Below, in pieces: positions 57,146 through 64,000 of a stretch of 64,000 bases of DNA; within the stretch, counting starts at the first letter, position 1; every line of letters starts with the position of its first letter. The translations under genes and the position numbers were made by a program. The notes under the pieces were generated by a model. That model was not told the origin of the DNA and made no database searches. It was given only the letters and a program-made list of their open reading frames with translations. The DNA comes from Actinomyces qiguomingii. GTDB lineage: Bacteria; Actinomycetota; Actinomycetes; Actinomycetales; Actinomycetaceae. The DNA is taken from positions 930,001 to 994,000 of the forward strand of contig NZ_CP025228.1 of the NCBI RefSeq assembly GCF_004102025.1, given 5' to 3'.

Positions 57146-57164
57146 ACGTCGCCGTCCGCCGCCG

Positions 57165-57170
57165 TAGAGT
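57165..57170 (+). promoter_or_regulatory. -10 box ahead of ppx
   Basis: TAGAGT fits TAnnnT and lies 45 bases before the ATG of the phosphatase gene. No -35 match was found. Confidence 0.35.
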
Positions 57171-57214
57171 TTGCGGTGAGGCCGCCGGCACAGTCACCTA
57201 GGGGGAATCTGTCC

Positions 57215-58222
57215 ATGACCCGCGTAGCCGCTATCGACTGCGGCACCAACACCATCCGCCTGCTCGTCGCCGACGCCCTGCCGGACCCGCACACCGGCGG
57301 CGTCAACCTGCGCCCCGTGCACCGCTCGAGCACGATCGTTCGGCTGGGCCAGGGCGTGGACCGCACTGGCCGTCTGGACGCCGAGGCGCTCGAGCGCACG
57401 CTGCGAGTTGTACGCGAATACGCCGACACCTGTGCCACACTGAACGTCCCCCTCGATGCCGACCATGCCCGCTTCGTCGCCACCTCCGCCACCCGCGACG
57501 CCGAGAACCGGGAGGAGTTCACGGGTGGGGTGCACGCCGCCCTCGGCATCGTTCCCGAGGTCGTCTCCGGTCAGGAGGAGGCGCGCCTGTCATTCGCTGG
57601 TTCCCTGCTGGGCACCGGCGACCGGCCGGGAGGGGACGACGACGCTCCACCGGGGCCGCGGCTCGTCGTAGACCTGGGGGGAGGCTCCACGGAGCTCGTA
57701 CTCGGTGTCACCGCTCCCCAGGCCGCCTACTCGATGAACACCGGTTCGGTGCGTATAACCGAGCGGCACCTTGCCGACGGCGTCACCCCTGACGCCGAAC
57801 GGGCGGCGCGCGCGGAGGTGCGCGCCTTGCTTGACCGGGCCGCCGACGCCGTGGACTTCGGGGCCGCCACCCGGCTAGTCGGTCTGGCCGGCACCATCTC
57901 CACGGTTACGGCGCATGCGCTCGGTCTGGACGTCTTCGACCATGATGCCATCGACGGCGCCGAACTGAGCCTGGACCGCGTGCTGGCCTCGTGCGACGCG
58001 ATCGTGCACTCCACCGCCTCCGAGCGGAAGTCGTGGGGGTACCTGCTGCCCGGGCGCCGTGACGTCATCGCCGCCGGAGCACTGGTGTGGAGCGAGGTGG
58101 TGGCGCGGGTGACGGCCGATACCGCCGCCGCAGGGCACCCACTGACCGCTACCGTCACCAGCCTGTCGGACATACTTGACGGAATCGCCGTCTCGCTGGT
58201 CGCCGCCGGGGAGCCGACGTGA
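57215..58222 (+). CDS. ppx: Ppx/GppA exopolyphosphatase family protein
   Basis: A 335-residue ASKHA-fold enzyme that hydrolyses polyphosphate and/or pppGpp. Motifs: AAIDCGTNTIRLLVAD (phosphate 1 loop), FVATSATRDAENREEF, VVSGQEEARLSFAG and VVDLGGGSTELVLG (phosphate 2 loop, near 155), and VGLAGTISTVTAH near 230. A short Gly/Asp-rich insert precedes the second loop. ATG has GGGGGA 8 bases upstream. It overlaps aroD by 4 bp (GTGA). Confidence 0.95.
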   Translation: MTRVAAIDCGTNTIRLLVADALPDPHTGGVNLRPVHRSSTIVRLGQGVDRTGRLDAEALERTLRVVREYADTCATLNVPLDADHARFVATSATRDAENREEFTGGVHAALGIVPEVVSGQEEARLSFAGSLLGTGDRPGGDDDAPPGPRLVVDLGGGSTELVLGVTAPQAAYSMNTGSVRITERHLADGVTPDAERAARAEVRALLDRAADAVDFGAATRLVGLAGTISTVTAHALGLDVFDHDAIDGAELSLDRVLASCDAIVHSTASERKSWGYLLPGRRDVIAAGALVWSEVVARVTADTAAAGHPLTATVTSLSDILDGIAVSLVAAGEPT

Positions 58223-59352
58223 TCCGGGACGGCGCGCGGGGCGGGGTGCCCGCAGTGTCGGCGGGCGCGGCGTCGCAGCGAGCCGCTGAATCTGGCCAGG
58301 CGGTGCGGCCCGCGGTCGATGCCGTCGTGGACGGAATCGATCCTGTGGTGCAGCACGTGGAGGAGATCCGAGATCGTCTGCGGGCGCGCGGTCTCGCAGC
58401 GCCCGGCTCACCGGCGTGCTCGCGGCCGGCCACATGGGGCGGGGCGACGCTGGGCGGGGAAAGGCCCGCGATAGCGGTGGCCACCACCGGAACCGACGCT
58501 ACTGCATGCGCCGCTCAGGCGGCGGCCGCCCGCCGGGCCGGTGCGGATCTGGTCGAGCTGCGCGCCGATCTGTTGACCTCGCCGGAAGGTGTATCTGGGA
58601 GTGTGTCGGAGCAGGGGGAGACGCCGTTGCATGCGCCGCGTGAACTGGTCCGGGCCTGGTTGGTGGCTGCCCGCGCCGTCGGGGAAGTGCTGCGCGGCTC
58701 CGGCATGCCGGTACTGTTCACGGTTCGCACCGCCAAAGAAGGGGGTGGCTTCGACTTCGATGACGTCGCCTACCGTGCCGCGCTAATGGACGTGGTCGCC
58801 ATGCTCGCCCGTGAGCGCGCCGCTCGGGATTCGAAAACAGAAGCGGGCTGCGGTACGCAGACGATGAACCGGCGAGGGCGCGCCGATACGACGGCGGACG
58901 AAGCGGCGCAGACTCAGAACGGTGGGGCCGTCGCCGCAATTGATGTTGAACTCGCACGCGGCGAGCTGCCGGCGCTGGTGCAACTGGCGCGCCGCGCCGG
59001 AATTGATGTGGTGGCCTCCAGTCACGACTTCGCCGCCGCCCCGGATGACCAGGAGTTGATGCGCCGGCTGCATGCCATGCAGGATGCCGGGGCAGCCGTG
59101 GCCAAGATCGCCGTCACTCCGGCGGATACGACGGAGGCTGAACGGGTATTGGGGGCGGCGGCCCGCGCCCGGGGGGAACTGGACATCCCGGTGGTGGTCA
59201 TAGCCATGGGCTGGGCCGGGGCCGTGAGTCGGCTGGCCGGCGGGGTGTTCGGTTCGGCATTGACCTTTGCCACGGCCGGAAGCGCCGCCTCCGCACCGGG
59301 CCAGTTGCCCATAGCGCGGGTGCGCGCCGCCCGGTCAGCACTGCATCCCTGA
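58219..59352 (+). CDS. aroD: Type I 3-dehydroquinate dehydratase with N-terminal extension and insert
   Basis: A 377-residue protein; AroD is usually about 230-250. The core is complete: VELRADLL near 115, VLFTVRTAKEGG near 165, AIDVELARGELP, catalytic His in VVASSHDF near 272, Schiff-base Lys in AVAKIAVTPADT near 298, and TFATAGSAASAPGQLP at the end. It dehydrates 3-dehydroquinate in the shikimate pathway. About 85 residues at the N-terminus and a Thr/Gln/Ala-rich insert near 200-236 have no counterpart in the core family. GTG overlaps the ppx stop. A start nearer the core cannot be excluded, but the frame has no good internal ribosome site. Confidence 0.9.
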   Translation: MIRDGARGGVPAVSAGAASQRAAESGQAVRPAVDAVVDGIDPVVQHVEEIRDRLRARGLAAPGSPACSRPATWGGATLGGERPAIAVATTGTDATACAAQAAAARRAGADLVELRADLLTSPEGVSGSVSEQGETPLHAPRELVRAWLVAARAVGEVLRGSGMPVLFTVRTAKEGGGFDFDDVAYRAALMDVVAMLARERAARDSKTEAGCGTQTMNRRGRADTTADEAAQTQNGGAVAAIDVELARGELPALVQLARRAGIDVVASSHDFAAAPDDQELMRRLHAMQDAGAAVAKIAVTPADTTEAERVLGAAARARGELDIPVVVIAMGWAGAVSRLAGGVFGSALTFATAGSAASAPGQLPIARVRAARSALHP

Positions 59353-59360
59353 CTTTTCCC

Positions 59361-59460
59361 GAGTTCGGTCGATATAACCAACGAGTTCGGTCGATATAAC
59401 CAACGAGTTCGGTCGATATAACCAACGAGTTCGGTCGATATAACCATCGAGTTCGGTTAG
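59361..59460 (+). repeat. 22-bp tandem repeat, locus 3 (about 4.5 units)
   Basis: GAGTTCGGTCGATATAACC units start at 59361, 59383, 59405, 59427 and 59449, the first four almost identical. The array starts 8 bp after the aroD stop in the same orientation. Each unit holds the near-palindrome CCGA-GT-TCGG or CGA-GT-TCG and the partly symmetrical GGT...ACC. Confidence 0.95.
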
Positions 59461-59521
59461 AACGGTCCCGAGGTGGGCAGAGTCACCGATGCTGCGGCAG
59501 CAGAGCCCCAGTTTCATCGCG

Positions 59522-59527
59522 TAAAAT
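59522..59527 (+). promoter_or_regulatory. -10 box ahead of rplY
   Basis: TAAAAT is a near-consensus -10 in an otherwise G+C-rich region, 138 bp before the rplY start. The leader this implies is long and might carry control signals, but no clear structure is seen. Confidence 0.4.
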
Positions 59528-59664
59528 CACCGCATTGCCCCGGCGAGGGATGCACCCGCATCCGTGATCGACGTGGTGGCGCCGGAAGGTGCTGCACGTC
59601 GTCGTGCCATCGCCGGGCCACCGAAGCCGCGGGGCCAGCTCCCCGCCACAACCGAGGAGAATGC

Positions 59665-60276
59665 ATGCCCGCCAACGCCATCGCGCTTGACGCCACTGAC
59701 CGCACCGAGTTCGGCAAGGGCTCCTCCCGCCGTGCCCGCCGTGCCGGCCAGGTGCCCGCCGTCGTCTACGGCCACGGCACCGAGCCCCGTCACTTCCTGC
59801 TGGACGAGCACGCCACTCGTCTGGCACTGCGCGGCAACGAGAACGCCCTGGTGGAGCTGAATGTGGGCGGAGAGTCCCTGCTTGCCATCGCCAAGGATGT
59901 GCAGCGCCATCCGATTCGTCCGGGCGTGCAGCACGTCGACTTCCTCCTGGTCAACCGCAATGAGAAGGTTGATGTCGAGGTCCCCATCGTCGTGACCGGT
60001 GTTCCCACGCCCGGCACCATGCACATCATTGAACTGTCCCACGTGCTTGTGTCCGCCCCGGCCATCGCCATCCCGGAAGGCATTGACGTGGACATCACCG
60101 GTGTTGAGGCTGGAACGGCTATCCATGTATCGGACCTGACTCTGCCCGAGGACGTCGAGGCAGTCACCGAGGCCGACACCGACGTCGTCAACATCACTCT
60201 GGAGGGCATTGCGGCTGCTGAGGAGACTCCGGCTGAGACCGCCCAGGCTGAAGCGTCCGCCGCTGAGGCTGAGTGA
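59665..60276 (+). CDS. rplY: 50S ribosomal protein L25/Ctc
   Basis: A 203-residue protein of the long (CTC) form. The N-terminal L25 domain (RTEFGKGSSRRARRAGQVPAV, residues about 13-33) binds 5S rRNA; the C-terminal beta domain (VEVPIVVTGVP, GTAIHVSDLTLPEDV) and an Ala/Glu tail follow. ATG at 59665 has GAGGAG 5 bases upstream; the neighbouring ATG at 59661 is out of frame. Adjacent to pth, as in many bacteria. Confidence 0.96.
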   Translation: MPANAIALDATDRTEFGKGSSRRARRAGQVPAVVYGHGTEPRHFLLDEHATRLALRGNENALVELNVGGESLLAIAKDVQRHPIRPGVQHVDFLLVNRNEKVDVEVPIVVTGVPTPGTMHIIELSHVLVSAPAIAIPEGIDVDITGVEAGTAIHVSDLTLPEDVEAVTEADTDVVNITLEGIAAAEETPAETAQAEASAAEAE

Positions 60277-60307
60277 ATACGCACCGGCGATTACAGAAAA
60301 GTGATCG

Positions 60308-60931
60308 ATGAGTCGATCAGGTGACTCTCCGTCCGTGAACGGCCCTTGGCTCGTCGTCGGACTGGGGAATCCCGGGGCTCGGTACGCCCACAACCGCCAC
60401 AACGTCGGCCATATGGTGCTCGACGTGCTGGCTGGGCGCACCGGGTCCCGCCTTTCCAGCCACAAGACTCGCGCGCAGGTCGCCGAGGTGCGTCTGGGCT
60501 TCCTGCCCGGTGGCGTCCCGGGGCCACGTGTGATCCTGGCTCGGACCACCGGCTACATGAATGAGTCCGGTGGCCCGGTGAAGGAGGTGTGTCGCTTTTA
60601 CGACGTGGACCCGGTCACAGGCCTGCTGGTCATCCACGACGATCTCGATCTGCCACCCAATATGCTGCGACTCAAGCATGGCAGGGGCGAGGGTGGACAC
60701 AACGGTCTGCGTTCGATCTCCCGGGCGCTCGGTACCCGGGATTACGCGCGCCTGCGCATCGGTGTAGGGCGTCCTCCGGGTAGTCAGGACCCGGCCGACT
60801 TCGTGCTTAGTGACTTTCCTGGGCGGGAACGGGAGGAACTGGCTGTCACCTTGGAGCAAGCAGCCGACGCCGTCGAGCAGGTGGTCACGGACGGTTTCAC
60901 GGCCGCCCAGCAGCGGTTGCACACCGCTTGA
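60308..60931 (+). CDS. pth: Peptidyl-tRNA hydrolase
   Basis: A 207-residue enzyme that frees tRNA from prematurely released peptidyl-tRNA. Motifs: LVVGLGNPGARYAHNRHNVG with the catalytic His (RHNVGH), TTGYMNESGGPV, IHDDLDLPPNMLRLK, and GRGEGGHNGLRSI. It follows rplY by 31 bp. The ribosome site is poor. The 22-bp repeat locus 4 lies just beyond its stop but is oriented with the convergent response regulator gene. Confidence 0.96.
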   Translation: MSRSGDSPSVNGPWLVVGLGNPGARYAHNRHNVGHMVLDVLAGRTGSRLSSHKTRAQVAEVRLGFLPGGVPGPRVILARTTGYMNESGGPVKEVCRFYDVDPVTGLLVIHDDLDLPPNMLRLKHGRGEGGHNGLRSISRALGTRDYARLRIGVGRPPGSQDPADFVLSDFPGREREELAVTLEQAADAVEQVVTDGFTAAQQRLHTA

Positions 60932-60956
60932 GCTGTCGGCCGGAATCGATTACGCC

Positions 60957-60995
60957 ATTTCGACCGAACTCGGTGGTTATTTCGACCGAACTCGG
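60957..60995 (-). repeat. 22-bp repeat, locus 4 (two units)
   Basis: On the minus strand units start at 60993 and 60971 with the same 22-bp period and core (GAGTTCGGTCGAAATAACC). The array lies within 20 bp downstream of the response regulator stop and in that gene's orientation. Confidence 0.9.
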
Positions 60996-61010
60996 CGGGT
61001 GGGGTTAGGG

Positions 61011-61763
61011 TCAGCGCATGAGGCCGGTCTCGTAGGCGACGACGACGGCCTGCACGCGGTCGCGCACGTCCAGCTTGGCCAACACATTGCCCACGTGGGT
61101 CTTCACGGTCGTGGCCGATACCACCAGGTGGTCGGCGATTTCGGAGTTGCTCAGCCCTTGTGCCATAAGCGTCAGAATCTCGCGTTCCCGCGGGGTGAGC
61201 GAGGCGATGCGCGCGTCCTCCTGGGTGAACGAACCGCCGTCCTCGGGCAGGTGGGAGGCGAACATCTCCAGCATTCTCCGGGTGATGCGCGGACTGACCA
61301 CGGCCTCGCCGGAGGCGACCGTGCGAATGGCCTCGGCCAACTCGCCCGGACGCGTGTCCTTGAGCAGAAATCCACTCGCCCCCGCGCGCAGGCCTGCGAA
61401 GGCGTACTCATCCACGTCGAAGGTGGTAAGGATGAGGATCTTGATCTGTGGGAACTGCTGCGTGATTGCGGCGGTCGCATCAATCCCGTTCATCCCCGGC
61501 ATGCGCACGTCCATGAGGATCACATCGGGTTTCAGGGCGCGCGCCTGTGCCACAGCGGTGGCGCCGTCGGAGGCTTCCCCAACGATCTCGATGTCCTCCG
61601 CTGGGTCCAGCACCATGCGGAAGCCCATGCGCATTAGGGCCTGGTCATCGGCCAACACCACTGTTATGGGCCGCTTGGGAGGGGAGGAGCTCTCCTCCTC
61701 GGGCGGCACAGGAGCGGCGGTCTTGGTCGGGTCGGCTGCATCATTCACTGCGGCATCTGCCAC
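61011..61763 (-). CDS. NarL/LuxR-type response regulator
   Basis: A 250-residue protein. The receiver domain (about 34-150) has VVLADDQ, the phospho-acceptor Asp in VILMDVRMPGMNG, and the conserved Lys in FLLKDTRPGEL. The LuxR helix-turn-helix (about 186-245; LTPREREILTLMAQGLSN, SATTVKTHVGNVLAKLDV) follows. An acidic Pro-rich leader precedes the receiver. The GTG start lies inside the 3' end of the kinase gene (19-bp overlap), so the two are translationally coupled. Probable control of the adjoining ABC transporter genes. Confidence 0.94.
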   Translation of the reverse strand: MADAAVNDAADPTKTAAPVPPEEESSSPPKRPITVVLADDQALMRMGFRMVLDPAEDIEIVGEASDGATAVAQARALKPDVILMDVRMPGMNGIDATAAITQQFPQIKILILTTFDVDEYAFAGLRAGASGFLLKDTRPGELAEAIRTVASGEAVVSPRITRRMLEMFASHLPEDGGSFTQEDARIASLTPREREILTLMAQGLSNSEIADHLVVSATTVKTHVGNVLAKLDVRDRVQAVVVAYETGLMR

Positions 61764-63286
61764 GGCGATGTCCCTTCGTCGTCTTCATCCAGGCTCTCAT
61801 CCCAGTGCAGTACGGCACGCACCCGCCAACCGGTGGCGGTAGGGCCTGCCTGCACAGTGCCACCATAGACCGCGGCACGCTCCCGCATGCCGATCAGCCC
61901 CTTGCCCGAGCCGTGCAGCGGCGTGGAGCCGGGTGCGGATTCGTTGTCTATGGTCAGGACTGCCGTGCCCGAGTGCCGGTCGACGGCGACGGCGACGGCG
62001 CGCGTGGTGGGCGCATAGCGCAGAACGTTGGTCAGGGCTTCCTGGGCGATGCGGAACATGGTCAGTTGCAGGCCCTTGTCCTCGGGCAGCCTGCGGCCGG
62101 TCCACTGGTAGGTGACAGGCACGCCCGCGGTGCGGAAACGCTCGACCAGGACTTCCAGGTCTGCCTGTTCGGGGGCGGGGGCTAGCGGCGTCTGACCGCG
62201 GGAGGCGTCGGCCTGCGCGTCGGTCGCCTGTCGACGCAGATCGGCGATCTCCCGACTCGGTTCAACGGGTGCAACTATGCCTGGCGGCGCAAACTCGGGC
62301 ACCGGCAGGTCACGTATTGCGGCCTGGTCCGCAGCTGGCCCGCCGGCCATTACGGCGCCCTCCCGTCGCTTCGGGGCAGCCACCCGCCCGCCACCGGGGG
62401 AGGCAGCCCCTGAGCCTACGGCGTCGTCCGCCGGCGCGGGGGAGGGGACCGGGTCCTCCCGCAGGACGCCCACCAGCCGACGCGTGTCCGCCAGGGCGGA
62501 GCGGCCGGTATCGGCGAGCGTGTTCAGCGCCTGCTTAGCCATGGCGGGGTTGCGGTCGACGGCGGCGGCTGCGCCGTCGGCCAGGGTGATCATCACCGCG
62601 AGCGAATGGGCGACGACGTCGTGCATTTCGCGGGCGATACGGCTGCGCTCATTGGCGGCGGCGAGCGCGGCCTCCTGCTCGCGTGCCAGCATCAGGCGGG
62701 ACGAGCGCGCTTCAGCCTCCCGCAGCTGGGCGGCCTGGGTGCGGATGACCAGACCGACCAGCACTCCGATGATATTGATCAGCCCGTAGGGCATGAGCAG
62801 CTCGCCGAGGGTGTCGATCGTGTAGCCACCGAGCAGGGCCTGGCCGATCGCGGTGGTAAGTGTGGATATTGCGCATGCCGTCCACACCCAGGCGGCGCGG
62901 TGGCGCAGGGCGAGTGTGGTCAGGGTGAAGGGCACGCCCAGGAGAGTGAACGCGCGCAGCGTGTCGGCCACGAAGAGAATCGTGATGAAGTCCATCTCGT
63001 CGAAGACGTGCGTGATCACCGCCTCGTGGATGACTGGCAGGAAGGTCAGTGTCGCCCAGGCGACGGCCAGATGGCGGCGGCGGAAGACCAGGGCCAGGGC
63101 ACATACCAGGCACAGCACCAGCGTGAACGGCAGCCAGGAGTGCAGCGAGGGGATCTCCACGTCCCGCAAGGGCCACAGCCCCATGAACACGTTGAGGATC
63201 AGCACGACGACGGCGATGGCGGTATCTGCCAGGTAGGGATGTGCGTTCTGCCAACGCAGCAGGTGGGTGGTGGTTGACGTACTCAT
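61745..63286 (-). CDS. Sensor histidine kinase (HisKA_3 type)
   Basis: A 513-residue protein. Four to five membrane segments cover residues 20-190. The dimerisation/phospho-acceptor helix (RSRIAREMHDVVAHSLAVM, His near 220), a long Pro/Ala-rich insert (about 275-370) and the HATPase domain (AQEALTNVLRYAP, IDNESAPG, GKGLIGMRERAAVYGG) follow. The membrane-embedded sensor has no large extracellular domain, like kinases that sense envelope stress or drugs. The ATG gives MSTSTTTHLL; the upstream extension is not family-like. It lies 80 bp after the ABC permease gene and overlaps its response regulator gene. Confidence 0.93.
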   Translation of the reverse strand: MSTSTTTHLLRWQNAHPYLADTAIAVVVLILNVFMGLWPLRDVEIPSLHSWLPFTLVLCLVCALALVFRRRHLAVAWATLTFLPVIHEAVITHVFDEMDFITILFVADTLRAFTLLGVPFTLTTLALRHRAAWVWTACAISTLTTAIGQALLGGYTIDTLGELLMPYGLINIIGVLVGLVIRTQAAQLREAEARSSRLMLAREQEAALAAANERSRIAREMHDVVAHSLAVMITLADGAAAAVDRNPAMAKQALNTLADTGRSALADTRRLVGVLREDPVPSPAPADDAVGSGAASPGGGRVAAPKRREGAVMAGGPAADQAAIRDLPVPEFAPPGIVAPVEPSREIADLRRQATDAQADASRGQTPLAPAPEQADLEVLVERFRTAGVPVTYQWTGRRLPEDKGLQLTMFRIAQEALTNVLRYAPTTRAVAVAVDRHSGTAVLTIDNESAPGSTPLHGSGKGLIGMRERAAVYGGTVQAGPTATGWRVRAVLHWDESLDEDDEGTSPWQMPQ

Positions 63287-63366
63287 CGCGTGGCTGCCCT
63301 CTCCTCCCTTATGTCGATGGTTACATTGTGCCCCGGCGCCGGTCACCGCCGGGGCACGGTTGCGGC

Positions 63367-64000
63367 TCAGGCGTCGCGACGGGTGAACAGCAGCCAGCCC
63401 AGTGCCAGTGGCACGATCGCCCAGGCGACGAAGACCAGGACCGCCTGGGTGTGAGTCAGGAATGCGTCGCTGGCGGCGCTCCAGGAGTTGCTGAGGCAGA
63501 AGGGATCGGAGACGGCCGTGGCGACCTGGAGGGGCAGCAGGTCGATGAGCCTTGCGGCCCACTCCCACTTGAGCGCCACGAGCGACAAGGGCACGCTCAA
63601 TACGAACATCAGGGACACCACCACGGTGATGGAGCCGGCTGTTGAGCGCATGAGGAAACCCAGCCCGAGCGCCATCAGGGTGATGATCACGAAGCTCAGG
63701 CCCGTGCCCCACACGTAGCCGAGGTAGTGCATGTCGGTTAGGGAACCGGCGTGTCCGTGCATGAAGGGCGCGGACACCGCCCATGCGAGCAGCACGGACA
63801 CCGCCCCGACGCAGAAGGCGAAGACACTGGCGACGAACGCCTTGGCGACCAATACACGGCCGCGCAATGGGACGGCCGCCAGGGAGGAGCGGATCTGCCC
63901 GGAGGTGTACTCGCCGGTGATTATGAGTGCGCCCAGCACCGCCACCACGATCTGGCCGAAGGCGGAGCCGGTGCCGATCATGTCCTTGGCCTCCTGCGCC
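63367..64000 (-). CDS. ABC transporter permease, 5' part cut by the window end
   Basis: The C-terminal 211 residues of an ABC-2 type permease (YhfK/NatB-like pattern ITGEYTSGQIRSSLAAVP). About five hydrophobic segments are present and it ends in LLFTRRDA. The frame is open to the window edge (AQEAKDM...), so the start lies outside. Just upstream of a histidine kinase/response regulator pair, which is the usual layout of drug- or stress-response ABC loci. Confidence 0.9.
   Translation of the reverse strand, partial: AQEAKDMIGTGSAFGQIVVAVLGALIITGEYTSGQIRSSLAAVPLRGRVLVAKAFVASVFAFCVGAVSVLLAWAVSAPFMHGHAGSLTDMHYLGYVWGTGLSFVIITLMALGLGFLMRSTAGSITVVVSLMFVLSVPLSLVALKWEWAARLIDLLPLQVATAVSDPFCLSNSWSAASDAFLTHTQAVLVFVAWAIVPLALGWLLFTRRDA

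Noticed and set aside
59361..59460. CRISPR array at the 22-bp repeats
   Set aside because: The units are directly abutting, with no unique spacers, and no cas genes are present.

Overview
The window is high-G+C chromosomal DNA from an actinobacterium, most likely Actinomyces or a close relative (Actinomycetaceae). The grounds are strong third-position G/C in the genes, the local order tRNA-Gln(UUG)-glmU-prs, the run mfd / surface adhesin / eno / ftsB-like / DUF501 / ppx / aroD, long stem-only terminators, some promoters with the -10 box next to the start codon, and a cell-wall adhesin made of DUF5979-type repeats with an LAxTG sorting signal. The assignment rests on gene content and motifs only; nothing was searched.

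Layout. (1) 1-1017: the end of a rightward gene with a pentapeptide-repeat tail, then about 850 bp of repeat-rich non-coding DNA. (2) 1018-14630, leftward: an undecaprenyl-phosphate sugar transferase and a TagD-like cytidylyltransferase, packed directly against a giant Ig-like/Fn3 surface protein, a MoxR ATPase, a DUF58 protein, a membrane transglutaminase-fold protein and an RDD-FHA protein. The last five match the Fn3/AAA/DUF58/Tgm cluster of bifidobacteria, but no kinase gene is visible here. (3) 15232-19117: a TetR regulator and a large LuxR-type regulator with a degenerate ATPase region. (4) 19424-45236: a cell-surface polysaccharide region with a CDP-alcohol phosphotransferase, five glycosyltransferases, two Wzz-like proteins, a GDPD-like protein, a polysaccharide deacetylase, a polymerase-like membrane protein, a pyruvyltransferase, a flippase, an FrhB-like Fe-S protein, a lipoprotein and two large secreted beta-rich proteins. 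It is interrupted by tRNA-Gln, glmU and prs. (5) 45263-64000: housekeeping genes (mfd, eno, ftsB/divIC-like, DUF501, ppx, aroD, rplY, pth), the adhesin at 49410-52976 with a decayed relic of a similar gene beside it, and a histidine kinase/response regulator pair following an ABC permease cut by the window end.

How the parts fit. The cytidylyltransferase, CDP-alcohol transferase and GDPD-like protein suggest a glycerol-phosphate-type substituent on a polysaccharide built by the sugar transferase and glycosyltransferases, pyruvylated, flipped by the MOP transporter and length-controlled by the Wzz-like proteins. The Fn3/MoxR/DUF58/transglutaminase-fold/FHA genes may be made with the polymer-initiating enzymes, because the reading frames are separated by only -1 and +5 bp.

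Most unusual points: a GlmU without its acetyltransferase domain; a transglutaminase-fold protein without the expected Cys and His; a 22-bp repeat found at four loci, always after a stop codon and in the orientation of the upstream gene; two 126-bp elements with 22-bp terminal inverted repeats; and three genes whose stop-codon region is tandemly duplicated.
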